From positions 26,916 to 90,915 of the forward strand of contig JBPOGA010000016.1 in assembly GCA_051252415.1 (NCBI GenBank): a DNA stretch of 64,000 bases, written 5' to 3'. Positions 54,309 through 63,923 of the stretch are shown piece by piece. The stretch's first letter is position 1, and the number at the start of each line of letters is the position of its first letter. The notes under the pieces are model-generated. The model saw only the letters and a list, made by a program, of their open reading frames with translations. It had not been told where the DNA came from and searched no databases. The position numbers and the translations under genes are program-made. This stretch comes from JBPOFY01 sp051252415. Its GTDB lineage: Bacteria > Verrucomicrobiota > Verrucomicrobiia > Opitutales > Coraliomargaritaceae.

Positions 54309-54406
54309 TGGAGGGCGATGCTCTGTTCTGACCTGAGCCAGTCGAATAGTCATCGCCGCAGTATGCCTTGATGACGTAACGGCTGCGACGGAGCGCAGCC
54401 CTCCAG
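54309..54406. repeat. Palindromic repeat, family F, complete copy
   Basis: The termini TGGAGGGC (54309-54316) and GCCCTCCA (54399-54406) are perfect inverted repeats. Internally, CATCGCC and GATGCTCTG blocks match the truncated copy at 52915-52979. It lies just after the pgk stop codon (54414). Confidence 0.75.
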
Positions 54407-54413
54407 AAAGAAT

Positions 54414-55607
54414 TTAAACTTGGTCGAGTGCGGATACACCTGGAAGCTCTTTACCTTCGAGGAATTCGAGGGAAGCGCCACCGCCAGTGCTCATAAATGT
54501 AACTTGATCGCCGTAGCCAGCCATCTTGATAGCTTTCACGGAATCGCCACCACCGATGATGGAGCATGCGTCGGACTCTGCAATAGTCTTAGCAACTGCG
54601 AAGGTGCCCTTGTTGCAGGCTTCGATCTCGAAGATACCCATAGGGCCATTCCAAAGAACAGTTTTGGCATTTTTAACTTCTTCGTTGAAGAGTGCGATAC
54701 TCTTAGGACCGATATCAACGCCTTCCCAGCCGTCTTCGATACTGCCTTCAACCACCTTGCTGGCAGTAAAAGTGCCTGCGCCAAAATCAAGCCCCTGCAC
54801 AACCATGTTGTCCACGGGAACTAAAAACTTCACGCCCTTCTCTTCTGCCTTCTTCAAAGCAGACTTTGCAGTTTCGACGAAATCAGGCTCGCTGAGAGAA
54901 TCACCAACGGTTTGGCCCATTGCCAACTTAAAGGTGTATGCCATGCCACCACCGATGATGATGGTGTCTGCCTTTTCAAGGAGTGTGTCGATCACTTTGA
55001 TCTTATCAGAAACCTTGGCACCACCGAGGATAACTGTGAGTGGCCGCTCTGGGCTGTTGGTCTTGTCGCCGAGGTATGCGAGCTCCTTCTCTATGAGAAG
55101 ACCGCAAACGCATGGCGAAAGATGCTTTGCTACGCCTGCTGTAGAAGCGTGGGCACGGTGCGCAGTGCCAAATGCGTCATTGACGTAGGCCTCTGCAAGT
55201 TTCGCAAGTTGAGCAGCAAATTCAGGATCGTTGTCTGTTTCGCCATTATAGAAACGAACGTTCTCGAGAAGAACGATATCACCATCGCCCATTTTCGCGA
55301 CTTCAGCTTCGACTTCTGCGCCGATGCAATCTTCAACGAAAGTCACAGGCTGACCGAGTTGCTTGGCAAGTTCTTCAGCAACGGGTGCGAGCGTGAACTT
55401 CGCATTCTTTTCGCCTTTAGGGCGACCGAGGTGTGATGCGAGGATCACCTTCGCGCCTTGAGAAACAAGGTGCTGAATCGTTGGCAATGCCGCGACGATA
55501 CGAGAGTCATCGTTGATCACGCCGTCTTTAAGCGGCACATTGAAATCACAGCGCACGAATACGCGCTTACCTGCGAGGTTTACGTCTTTGATGGTTTTTG
55601 TAGCCAT
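54414..55607 (-). CDS. pgk: Phosphoglycerate kinase
   Basis: This 397-residue two-domain kinase is full length. Motifs: KRVFVRCDFNVPLKDG, ILASHLGRPKGEKNAKF, VEDCIGAEV, LILGGAKVSDKIKVIDTL-type and the ATP site IIGGGDSVKAIKMAGYGDQV. It makes ATP from 1,3-bisphosphoglycerate. It lies 149 bases after gap, separated by a strong terminator. Confidence 0.97.
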   Translation of the reverse strand: MATKTIKDVNLAGKRVFVRCDFNVPLKDGVINDDSRIVAALPTIQHLVSQGAKVILASHLGRPKGEKNAKFTLAPVAEELAKQLGQPVTFVEDCIGAEVEAEVAKMGDGDIVLLENVRFYNGETDNDPEFAAQLAKLAEAYVNDAFGTAHRAHASTAGVAKHLSPCVCGLLIEKELAYLGDKTNSPERPLTVILGGAKVSDKIKVIDTLLEKADTIIIGGGMAYTFKLAMGQTVGDSLSEPDFVETAKSALKKAEEKGVKFLVPVDNMVVQGLDFGAGTFTASKVVEGSIEDGWEGVDIGPKSIALFNEEVKNAKTVLWNGPMGIFEIEACNKGTFAVAKTIAESDACSIIGGGDSVKAIKMAGYGDQVTFMSTGGGASLEFLEGKELPGVSALDQV

Positions 55608-55668
55608 ATTCTTTGAATTAAGATGGGGGTCCGCCGGAAATAGCGAAGCAATTAAAAATTAGGAATTG

Positions 55669-55724
55669 AAAAAAGAAAGGCCGCCGCGATCAAGAAACCC
55701 GGTGGGAAACCTGCCGCGGCGGCC
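55669..55724 (-). terminator. gap terminator
   Basis: GGCCGCCGCG (55679-55688) pairs perfectly with CGCGGCGGCC (55715-55724). On the minus strand it is followed by TTTCTTTTTT. It lies between gap and pgk, so most gap transcripts should stop here. Confidence 0.92.
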
Positions 55725-55756
55725 AGAAAATCAATCAGTTGTTACCGAGGTCCGAT

Positions 55757-56782
<1,026 letters not shown>

Positions 56783-56951
56783 ATTTTTATATGTATTTGA
56801 TTTTCAGTTTAGGTTGAAAGCGATAAAACACGCACTTAGTAGGCAGGTTACCTAGCAAGGCAAGAGTTATCACCATTTTAACTGCCCAAATAATGGGCGT
56901 TAAAACGCACTCAAGAAGCAATGCTTATTAAAAAAACGTCAATATATAAGT

Positions 56952-57000
56952 TTTCCTAAAGTTAGGAAATCTGAGTTCGACCTTTTGTATAAGCATACAA
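56952..57000. promoter_or_regulatory. Two perfect dyads in the gap/thioesterase divergent region
   Basis: TTTCCTAA-AG-TTAGGAAA (56952-56969) and TTGTAT-AAGC-ATACAA (56985-57000) lie 10-60 bases before the thioesterase ATG at 57011. Perfect dyads of this size are candidate regulator sites for one or both genes. Confidence 0.4.
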
Positions 57001-57010
57001 TATTACATGC

Positions 57011-57433
57011 ATGATTCATACCATTTCAAAGATTCGCGTTCGTTATGCCGAAACCGACCGTATGGACGTGGTCTATCATAGTAACTATCTCATCTGGTTC
57101 GAAACTGCCCGGATCCGTATGCTCGACGAGATTGGAATCCCCTACACCGAGATCGAGGCGCGCGGCCTCCTTTTACCCGTCTTAACCGCCTCCGCCGCCT
57201 ACAAAAGCCCTGCCCGCTTCGACGACCGCCTAGATATCCATTTATATATGCGCGACAAACCACGCGCCCGCATGAGCTTCGACTATGAAGTCAAACGCGG
57301 TGACACACTCCTTTGCACAGGCACCACGACACACGGCTTTATGGACAAGGAGGGCAAAGGCCAACGCCCGCCAAAGGATCTGCTACAAAAGATCGAAGAT
57401 GCTTGGATCCAGGACGTGACTGCGGTGGTTTGA
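57011..57433 (+). CDS. YbgC/FadM-type acyl-CoA thioesterase
   Basis: This 140-residue hot-dog-fold protein has the 4HBT signature RYAETDRMDVVYHSNYLIWF with catalytic D16, then ARIRMLDEIG. The length is typical. It hydrolyses acyl-CoA or acyl-ACP thioesters in the cytosol; in some bacteria the orthologue works with the Tol-Pal system, but no tol gene is nearby. It is followed by a palindromic repeat, then the DUF455 fusion gene. Confidence 0.9.
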   Translation: MIHTISKIRVRYAETDRMDVVYHSNYLIWFETARIRMLDEIGIPYTEIEARGLLLPVLTASAAYKSPARFDDRLDIHLYMRDKPRARMSFDYEVKRGDTLLCTGTTTHGFMDKEGKGQRPPKDLLQKIEDAWIQDVTAVV

Positions 57434-57475
57434 TGAAATTTGGGAACGGATGGACGCGGATACACACGGATTTAA

Positions 57476-57553
57476 GGTAGCGGCGGTCGTCCCTGACCGC
57501 CATCCATCAGCGTCGCTCCGATCCTATGGCGCGCAGGGACGCACGCCTCTACC
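57476..57553. repeat. GGTAG...CTACC palindromic element (family A-like)
   Basis: Left end GGTAGCGGCGGTCGTCCCTG with hairpin GGCGGTC/GACCGCC. Right end AGGGACGCACGCCTCTACC. The frame is as in the 53-kb tandem units (GGCGCG/CGCGCC stems), with a different but still paired stem. Confidence 0.7.
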
Positions 57554-57572
57554 CACTGATCCAATCAGTTAA

Positions 57573-59741
57573 ATGCCCATCCAGCTCCAAGAATTTGCCA
57601 AACAGGTTCTGTTCGGGACCACCATCGAGGAAAAGCTCAGTTTTCCCCGCGAAGAGATCATCGACACTAGACCAGGCGCAGCCATCGTCACGCCGCGCAC
57701 CCTCACCCGTCCGAAGCATCTGATGCTGCGCGAAGACGGCGTGCGTGCAAACCATCCGAGTATAGCGAAACTCGTCGACGAAAAGGAACGCGGTCGTTTG
57801 CTGCATTTTTTCGGCAATCACGAGCTCCTCGCAACGGAACTCATGGCCCTCGTGCTACTCAAGTTCCCCGACGCACCTGCTAGCTTCCGACGCGGTGTGT
57901 TGGAAACCCTCAAAGAAGAGCAAATTCATACCCGAATGTATATGCACCGCATGCAGCAGTGCGGCGTCGAATTCGGCGAGCTCCCCTTAAGCGATTATTT
58001 CTGGAAAAGCGTCTCCTCGATGGAAGACCCTCTCGACTACGTCACGCGCCTCTCGCTGACATTCGAACAAGCCAACCTCGATTACTCCCGTGAGTATGCC
58101 AAAGTCTTCAACCAAGTCGGCGATCACGACACCGCAAAGATACTCGACAAAATCTATCGCGACGAAATTGACCACGTCGGTTTCGGGCTCAAGTGGTTCC
58201 GCAAGTGGAAGGCCCACGGCAAAACCGACTGGGAAGCCTACCGCGAACGTCTCATCTTTCCCCTCTCCCCCGCCCGCGCGAAAGGTAACGACTTTAACAT
58301 CGATGGCCGCCAAGACGCCGGCCTAGACATTGAGTTCATCAACGACCTCAAACTCTTTCAACAATCCAAAGGTCGCACACCCTCCGTGTATTGGTTCAAC
58401 CCACTCGCCGAACAAGCAGCCGCGCAGAATACCGCCGAGACCCAAACCTCGCCCCTACAAAGCGACCTCGCCTATCTGCCCGCTTATCTTTCCCGCAAAG
58501 ACGACTTGCTCATCATGGCGGAGCCACCGTCACCTGCCTTTCTTCAACAACTACAAAACTACGGCTTTCATCTACCGGAGATCCTCAGCAACACAGCTAA
58601 CACCGCACCGAAAATTGTCCGTAAAATAGCTGACCTACGTCCCTGGGCATGGAGCCCCGACAGTGTCGCTTTTTTCAAAGACACGCTTCCATCCGTCACA
58701 CGCCCGATAGATCGTGAGCAGCTCTGGAATAACAAAAGGCGCCAGCTTTTCTCAAAAGTATGGTGCGCTGAATGGGCTAAAGACTTACAAGATGGAAGCG
58801 ACGCGCCCTTCGACTCACTCAGGGCCTTGAGCCTGCCGAAACGGCAAGCGCGCACCCTACAGCCTACAGCCGACTGGATCGCACCAGTTGAAGTGTATGG
58901 AAAACCCGCCACCGACCTGAACGCACTCCTACAACTCCGGGAGCACTTCAATCAATTAGGCTACCCCGACATCGTTTGCAAAGCCCCCTTCGGCACAGCC
59001 GCCAACGGCAACCGTTGTATCAAAGAATCCGATACAATCGACGGCCCACTCCTCGACTGGCTTAATTCGATTTGGTCCGCCCAAGGCGAGCTCCTGGTCG
59101 AGCCTTGGCTCGACCGTGTCTTTGACTGCTCCGTGCAATTCGAACGACGTGACGAACAAACCAAAGTCGTCGCCTTCACGCGTATGCTCAACAACGCACG
59201 TGGACAATTCCGCGGCATCCTCACCAACGGATTCTGTAAAGGCCTCGACTCCGAGCTCGTGCGTTTCCTAATGGAACGCACCGAAGGCCGCCCGCGGATC
59301 TACCATTATTACGAGCATACAATCGTTCAACAACTAGACGCCACGCTCGAAGCAATGCACTTCACTGGCCCGCTCGGCATCGACGCCTTTGTTTATCGAA
59401 CCCCAGCAGGCGAGCTACGTCTCAAGCCCATAGTCGAAATCAACCCACGCTATACCATGGGTCGTGTCGCGCACGAACTCGGCGAACACAACGCTCCGGG
59501 CTCCGTAGGTTTCTTTGAGATTATCACAAAATCCCAACTTAAGAAAACACCGCATAAGACCTTTGCAGATTTCTGCCACACACTCGAAACTGAGCACCCC
59601 GTCAGTTTAACCAACGAAACCAAACCAAGAATCAACACAGGTTCCTTCCCGCTCACAGATCCCCAAACCGCCAAGCAATTCTTAGCCCTCTACCACGTGC
59701 GAGAGCACATCGAACAATTAGACAACTATCAAAACCGGTAG
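57573..59741 (+). CDS. DUF455 ferritin-like domain fused to an ATP-grasp-like domain
   Basis: This 722-residue protein has an N-terminal DUF455 ferritin-like region (about 1-280) with a di-iron-type ligand set: E84/E89 (HELLATELMALVLLKF), E116-xx-H119 (LKEEQIHTRM), E165 (FEQANLDYSREY) and E198-xx-H201 (YRDEIDHVGFG). The C-terminal half (about 420-710) looks like an ATP-grasp enzyme: VCKAPFGTAANGNRCIKE, WSAQGELLVEPWLDRVFDCS, MHFTGPLGIDAFVY and LKPIVEINPRYTMGRVAHEL, with the usual Glu-Asn metal pair. The fusion implies oxidation of a substrate plus ATP-dependent ligation. Its stop codon lies inside a palindromic repeat. The substrate is unknown. Confidence 0.82.
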   Translation: MPIQLQEFAKQVLFGTTIEEKLSFPREEIIDTRPGAAIVTPRTLTRPKHLMLREDGVRANHPSIAKLVDEKERGRLLHFFGNHELLATELMALVLLKFPDAPASFRRGVLETLKEEQIHTRMYMHRMQQCGVEFGELPLSDYFWKSVSSMEDPLDYVTRLSLTFEQANLDYSREYAKVFNQVGDHDTAKILDKIYRDEIDHVGFGLKWFRKWKAHGKTDWEAYRERLIFPLSPARAKGNDFNIDGRQDAGLDIEFINDLKLFQQSKGRTPSVYWFNPLAEQAAAQNTAETQTSPLQSDLAYLPAYLSRKDDLLIMAEPPSPAFLQQLQNYGFHLPEILSNTANTAPKIVRKIADLRPWAWSPDSVAFFKDTLPSVTRPIDREQLWNNKRRQLFSKVWCAEWAKDLQDGSDAPFDSLRALSLPKRQARTLQPTADWIAPVEVYGKPATDLNALLQLREHFNQLGYPDIVCKAPFGTAANGNRCIKESDTIDGPLLDWLNSIWSAQGELLVEPWLDRVFDCSVQFERRDEQTKVVAFTRMLNNARGQFRGILTNGFCKGLDSELVRFLMERTEGRPRIYHYYEHTIVQQLDATLEAMHFTGPLGIDAFVYRTPAGELRLKPIVEINPRYTMGRVAHELGEHNAPGSVGFFEIITKSQLKKTPHKTFADFCHTLETEHPVSLTNETKPRINTGSFPLTDPQTAKQFLALYHVREHIEQLDNYQNR

Positions 59742-59809
59742 GGACGCTTGCCCCTAAGCGTCCGCAGCATCCCCTACGATCTCGGACGGCTGAGGCAGCC
59801 GTCCCTACC
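59737..59809. repeat. GGTAG...CTACC palindromic element overlapping a stop codon
   Basis: It starts GGTAGGGACG (59737) and ends CGTCCCTACC (59809), with an inner hairpin. The TAG at 59739-59741 is the stop codon of the DUF455 fusion gene, so the element defines that C-terminus. Confidence 0.75.
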
Positions 59810-59870
59810 GAATAAAAACACCTCACCACACCCACGCTTCCTCCGTGCTCTCCCCACTCACCTCTCACCA

Positions 59871-59908
59871 CTCACCTCTATCCTCTCACCTCTATCCTCT
59901 CACCTCTT
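59871..59908 (+). repeat. 14-bp tandem repeat next to the MtfA-like start codon
   Basis: CTCACCTCTATCCT occurs at 59871-59884 and 59885-59898, with a partial third copy to 59908. It directly precedes ATG 59910 and contains no ribosome-binding site. Copy-number change could alter expression. Confidence 0.55.
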
Positions 59909-59909
59909 C

Positions 59910-60680
59910 ATGACCATCTGGGAACAACTCAAAGCCTACTTCACGAAACCCGCGACGATCGACATCGAGTTCAAAGATGAATGGGTCACTTACCTAGAAA
60001 ACAACCTGCCGCTCTATGCCCGCTTCCCCTGCGAGCTGAAGCTGCGCATCCACGAAAAGATCGGGCAATTTGTCGCCACGACTTTTTTCGAAGGCTGTAA
60101 TGGAATTGAGCTGACCGATGAAATGATTCTGACCGTCGCTGGCCAGGCCTGCATCCTCGTCATCAATCGTGAAGGCCGCCCCTATCCAAATCTCAACACC
60201 GTGCTCATCTACCCCAGCACGTTTAGTTCAAGTGTGAAAGATGCCATGGGAGGCGAAAGCCGCCAACACCGTCTCGGCGAATCATGGAGCAACGGCACCG
60301 TCATCCTCGCATGGGACTCCGTCGAACATGGCGCACGCAATGTCTTCGATGGCCACAATGTCACCTTACACGAATTTGCCCACCAACTCGACTCCGAGCT
60401 CGGCAGCACGGATGGCATCCCTCGCCTAAACGAACGAGCCGCCTATCATACTTGGGGACAAGTCATGCACGATGGCTATGAGGAACTCGTCGACAATGCC
60501 GAACGCGGCCGCAAAACCGTCCTCGATCACTACGGCGCCACCAACCCCGCCGAATACTTCGCCGTCGCCACCGAAGCCTTTTTTGAAAAGCCCAAACAAA
60601 TGCTCAAGAAACGCCCCGAGTTATATGAGCAGCTAAAAGACTACTACAGGCTCGATCCGATTGAGTGGTTTACAAAATAA
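59910..60680 (+). CDS. mtfA: MtfA-like zinc metallopeptidase (M90)
   Basis: ATG 59910 (MTIWEQLKAYFTKPATIDIE) gives 256 residues. The frame extends upstream only through repeats. The zinc motif HEFAHQLD (H154, E155, H158) is followed by NPAEYFAVATEAFFEKP, with the likely third ligand Glu. GQACILVINREG-type and LIYPSTF segments fit MtfA. E. coli MtfA binds the repressor Mlc and affects glucose uptake; whether that role applies here is unknown. No export signal. Confidence 0.88.
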   Translation: MTIWEQLKAYFTKPATIDIEFKDEWVTYLENNLPLYARFPCELKLRIHEKIGQFVATTFFEGCNGIELTDEMILTVAGQACILVINREGRPYPNLNTVLIYPSTFSSSVKDAMGGESRQHRLGESWSNGTVILAWDSVEHGARNVFDGHNVTLHEFAHQLDSELGSTDGIPRLNERAAYHTWGQVMHDGYEELVDNAERGRKTVLDHYGATNPAEYFAVATEAFFEKPKQMLKKRPELYEQLKDYYRLDPIEWFTK

Positions 60681-61997
60681 TTAATCAATATCTGTAAATA
60701 CTCCCGACGAAATTCCAAGCAATCGCAGATGATCAGAAAAACTGGGACTGCTATCCAAGTTAGGAAAATCATAAGAAACATTTCCATCTTCAGAATATAA
60801 TCCCTTCCACCTTCGAAGCATTATGCTATTAGCACAATTAACAAGCGCTTCATCTATTACTTTTTCATGTTTACCAGATAGAGATCCCCTAAACTTAAAA
60901 CGATAGTAATTATGAAGATATACTAGCCATGCGAATTCATCATTTGGATATTCTTCAAGATGCCCCTCCAGCAAGAGCCTAGCCTTGTCTACGTATATAG
61001 ATCGAGCATGAGCGGGTTCATAATCAGCCTCGGATAATATATCAGCCAACTTCCAATGATCCTCTCCCTCAGTCTGGCACTCTAAGCGGCCATCACTAAT
61101 CTCTTCAAAAGATCGCTCAACAAACGAACGGTCTTCATCATCCTTCACATCATCCAACACATCATTAAGATCTTGCTTTGTAATAAGATGCGGAGGTCCG
61201 GCCCCATAACCTTTGTAACGCCCCAATGCAAAATAGTGCTTCACCAGTGATAGTTTCAAAAGCCGATCTTTCGGATACTTTTCGCATAGAAATTCTAAAT
61301 CCTCGATGGTTTGAAATGCTCTGGGATCAAGTAGCTCAATCAGAATATCATCTTCGTAAGTAGGTTCAAAATCGTTAAAGACCCATGAAATACTCTTTGG
61401 GGTATGTGTATATCGTTTCGGTGTGGTATCTGATTCTATTTGTCGCTCATCTACTCCATAAGGAAAATGGAATGTGACTATTTCTTTCTTAATTTCCCCT
61501 TCCCATCCACTACCAGTCTGGAGGTAATAGTGAACTGTATTTCTATATGGCAGATATGAGCGAGTAAGTGGAATTTTATAAGTTACAATAATTTCTGACT
61601 CTCCCACAGGGAATTCAAAAAAATCACCATACCACTCAATTTGCTCATCACTTCCACTAAAGGATTTATGTTTGGTGATTCCCAGTTTGACTGCTTCGCT
61701 TCCGTTAAAAGACATCTCGTAGTCATATTTACTAGGATCAGCTCGATAATAACTCATTATCATTAACGGAAACCCAACCTGTATACTTTGCGGCTGGCCT
61801 GTAGCATTAGACATCTTAAATACCGCAACAGCCTCACATGGATCTCCCCATGTAATGTCAACTTTAGCAGTATCCATGGAGATCCCTTTCGCCTCAATTG
61901 GCATGATACTAAATGTATCATAAGAAATCGGTGCAATGTCGGCAAACGAGTATGCCGACAAAGTCACTAGCAGAATTACTATTCGAGATAATTTCAT
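60681..61997 (-). CDS. Exported protein of unknown function
   Basis: This 438-residue protein has a signal peptide (IVILLVTLSAYSFA). The N-terminal half is beta-rich (AVAVFKMSNATGQPQSIQVG; GESEIIVTYKIPLTRSYLPY), resembling DUF4424-like ectodomains. The C-terminal half is helical, TPR-like (LLKLSLVKHYFALGRYKGYG; ARLLLEGHLEEYPNDEFAWL). It is AT-richer than its neighbours, which may point to transfer. The stop abuts the mtfA stop (convergent, no gap). Confidence 0.72.
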   Translation of the reverse strand: MKLSRIVILLVTLSAYSFADIAPISYDTFSIMPIEAKGISMDTAKVDITWGDPCEAVAVFKMSNATGQPQSIQVGFPLMIMSYYRADPSKYDYEMSFNGSEAVKLGITKHKSFSGSDEQIEWYGDFFEFPVGESEIIVTYKIPLTRSYLPYRNTVHYYLQTGSGWEGEIKKEIVTFHFPYGVDERQIESDTTPKRYTHTPKSISWVFNDFEPTYEDDILIELLDPRAFQTIEDLEFLCEKYPKDRLLKLSLVKHYFALGRYKGYGAGPPHLITKQDLNDVLDDVKDDEDRSFVERSFEEISDGRLECQTEGEDHWKLADILSEADYEPAHARSIYVDKARLLLEGHLEEYPNDEFAWLVYLHNYYRFKFRGSLSGKHEKVIDEALVNCANSIMLRRWKGLYSEDGNVSYDFPNLDSSPSFSDHLRLLGISSGVFTDID

Positions 61998-62053
61998 ATT
62001 CAGCTAGAAGCTTTTAAATTCAGCAGTATCCAAAAAAACGTTCAATATCAAAG

Positions 62054-63610
62054 CTATACCTTCACCCACTTCTCGACGCGGCAATCGAAACCGCCGAGGT
62101 CGACTAGGTGTCTGGCTTCTAATTTCAAGGACCGATCAGGGCTGTCCAATTTTAGTGGATTGATGAAAACGAGGCGACCTCCGGGACGGAGGGTGTCCGC
62201 CGCGATCTGGTAGAACTCATTGATCAAACCTTGCAGGTCCTCAATGCGAACGCGGCGACCGAGCGGTGGGTTCGCGAGAATCAAACTGATGCTTGCGGGT
62301 GCGATGCCGGTGACGGCTTCGTAGTTTCGGAAACTACCTAAATGCAAAGCGACCTTGCCGCTTTCAATACCAGCAGATTCAAAATTGAGTTTGGCAACGG
62401 CGACGGCGTCTTGATCGCGATCGGAAGCAACGATCGAATCGACACCACCTAAACGTGCACGCTCGATTAACTCCAATGCGGAACCACAGAATGGATCCCA
62501 AATCGATTCGTTTTCTTGGACACCTGCGAGCTGTGCCATGGCCGCTGCAAGCGGTGGGTGCGTGGATGCAGGCACGTCGTCGACGCGGTAAGTAAAACGT
62601 GGATCTGGCAAGACGCGCGGACGCAACTCGACGGACTGCCCTACTTTTTCGGGATACACTTCAATCGCCCAAGGTGATTTACGCGAGTCGTTAAGCAAGT
62701 CAGGGCACAGTGCAAAGGCTGCGTTGACAATGTCTTGCACCTTACGTGGCGGCACCTTGGCACGCATGAATTGTAAACGGTAGCGTGGTTGCCCTTCGGT
62801 GAGCTTATTGCAGAGGAGTTGTGTTAATTCCGAAGCAATGACCTTCGCCATCGCTGCAGTGTGATTCGCTTCATCTTTGGCAACCACTCCAAGCACGAAG
62901 TTGACTGAACCAAAAGTGCGCAGTTCGTAGAGGTCGGCTAAAGTGAAGGGACGCAAGGCCGTGATGGCGACACAAGCTGGGCTGGTGCGAGCGATCTTAA
63001 AACGGCTCTTCAGTTTTGGATGTGCGAGGAGTTCATCGCGCAAAAAAGTTTCCATACCGCGACGCGTGCGGAGGTGAATACGTAGCTTACGGGTCTCTTT
63101 GATTTTCGCATCCATGCGAATGCTGGCTGGCTCCTCCTTACGAGCCAACTGAGCTTTCACCTTTTGTTCGGCTTGGTGAAGCACTTCGTTGTCATCGTGT
63201 AGCGCTTCAAGTTTCTCGAGCGTGGCTTCGCCACCAATCTTGCTGAGGGTTTCGCTGACACTTTTGACTTCGAGCTCCCCTGCTGGTTGATCGAGTATTT
63301 CTAAAACCGCCTTCTCGCTCTCCTCGCTTGCGCCAAGCTTTGGCAGTGCATTCATCGCGTAGCGACGGATCTTCTCTTCAGGATCTTGCAGGAGAGAGGT
63401 CAACCACTCGCGGGCCTGTTGGCGTTGCGCTTGTGTCGCTTTTTCTAGGGCAACCACACCGATTGCGCGGACGAGCCCGACACGTGCACGGCGTTCTTCA
63501 GCAGTGCCTGCATCAAACAGCGGCACTTCGCGCTCCCAGAGGGTTTCCCAGGATTCCGTGCGTAGCTGCTTATAGACTTCTTTGGCGAGATTGTTGGATG
63601 ACTTCTTCAT
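62054..63610 (-). CDS. HEAT-repeat domain fused to a THUMP-like/RlmL-type methyltransferase
   Basis: ATG 63610 gives 518 residues; a TTG at 63652 would add 14. The N-terminal 150 residues are HEAT/armadillo-like helices (IRRYAMNALPKLGASEESEK; LEVKSVSETLSKIGGEATLE). The middle part (about 175-330) resembles the THUMP/ferredoxin-like region of RlmL-type enzymes (LRTRRGMETFLRDELLAHP). The C-terminal SAM-dependent domain has motif I SIWDPFCGSALELIERARLG, an acidic motif II (VASDRDQDA) and motif IV LILANPPLGRR (NPPL variant of NPPY). N2-guanine methylation of rRNA or tRNA is likely. Confidence 0.85.
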   Translation of the reverse strand: MKKSSNNLAKEVYKQLRTESWETLWEREVPLFDAGTAEERRARVGLVRAIGVVALEKATQAQRQQAREWLTSLLQDPEEKIRRYAMNALPKLGASEESEKAVLEILDQPAGELEVKSVSETLSKIGGEATLEKLEALHDDNEVLHQAEQKVKAQLARKEEPASIRMDAKIKETRKLRIHLRTRRGMETFLRDELLAHPKLKSRFKIARTSPACVAITALRPFTLADLYELRTFGSVNFVLGVVAKDEANHTAAMAKVIASELTQLLCNKLTEGQPRYRLQFMRAKVPPRKVQDIVNAAFALCPDLLNDSRKSPWAIEVYPEKVGQSVELRPRVLPDPRFTYRVDDVPASTHPPLAAAMAQLAGVQENESIWDPFCGSALELIERARLGGVDSIVASDRDQDAVAVAKLNFESAGIESGKVALHLGSFRNYEAVTGIAPASISLILANPPLGRRVRIEDLQGLINEFYQIAADTLRPGGRLVFINPLKLDSPDRSLKLEARHLVDLGGFDCRVEKWVKV

Positions 63611-63748
63611 GTGCGTGGCGGACGAACATGTGGAAGCATCAAGCAAGGTCAATGAGCGTTAATTGAAAAGGTCAGCTCAATTGTAGGGCTCGAGCTGGCT
63701 CGACGCCGCGACAACACTGACACGGACTCGACCTACCAAAGGCCAGCG

Positions 63749-63825
63749 CAACGGCCGAAACGACTTCGTCGTTCCGCTACACGATCAAACACTTTGCTTG
63801 GTGACTGTCTCTAGATTTACTCCAT
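63749..63825. repeat. 77-bp direct repeat, copy 1
   Basis: Identical to 63924-64000 (period 175). It includes the family D hairpin frame with CGAC/GTCG core (63754-63780), then ACGATCAAACACTTTGCTTG and GATTTACTCCAT. Confidence 0.88.
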
Positions 63826-63923
63826 GGGAGCGTCCGGCTCTGTCCGGACACCAAACCATCTGTGCAGCTGACTCTGACGTAATGTCGGAACGGAGCCCGA
63901 CGCTCCATATCAATCAGCTCATA

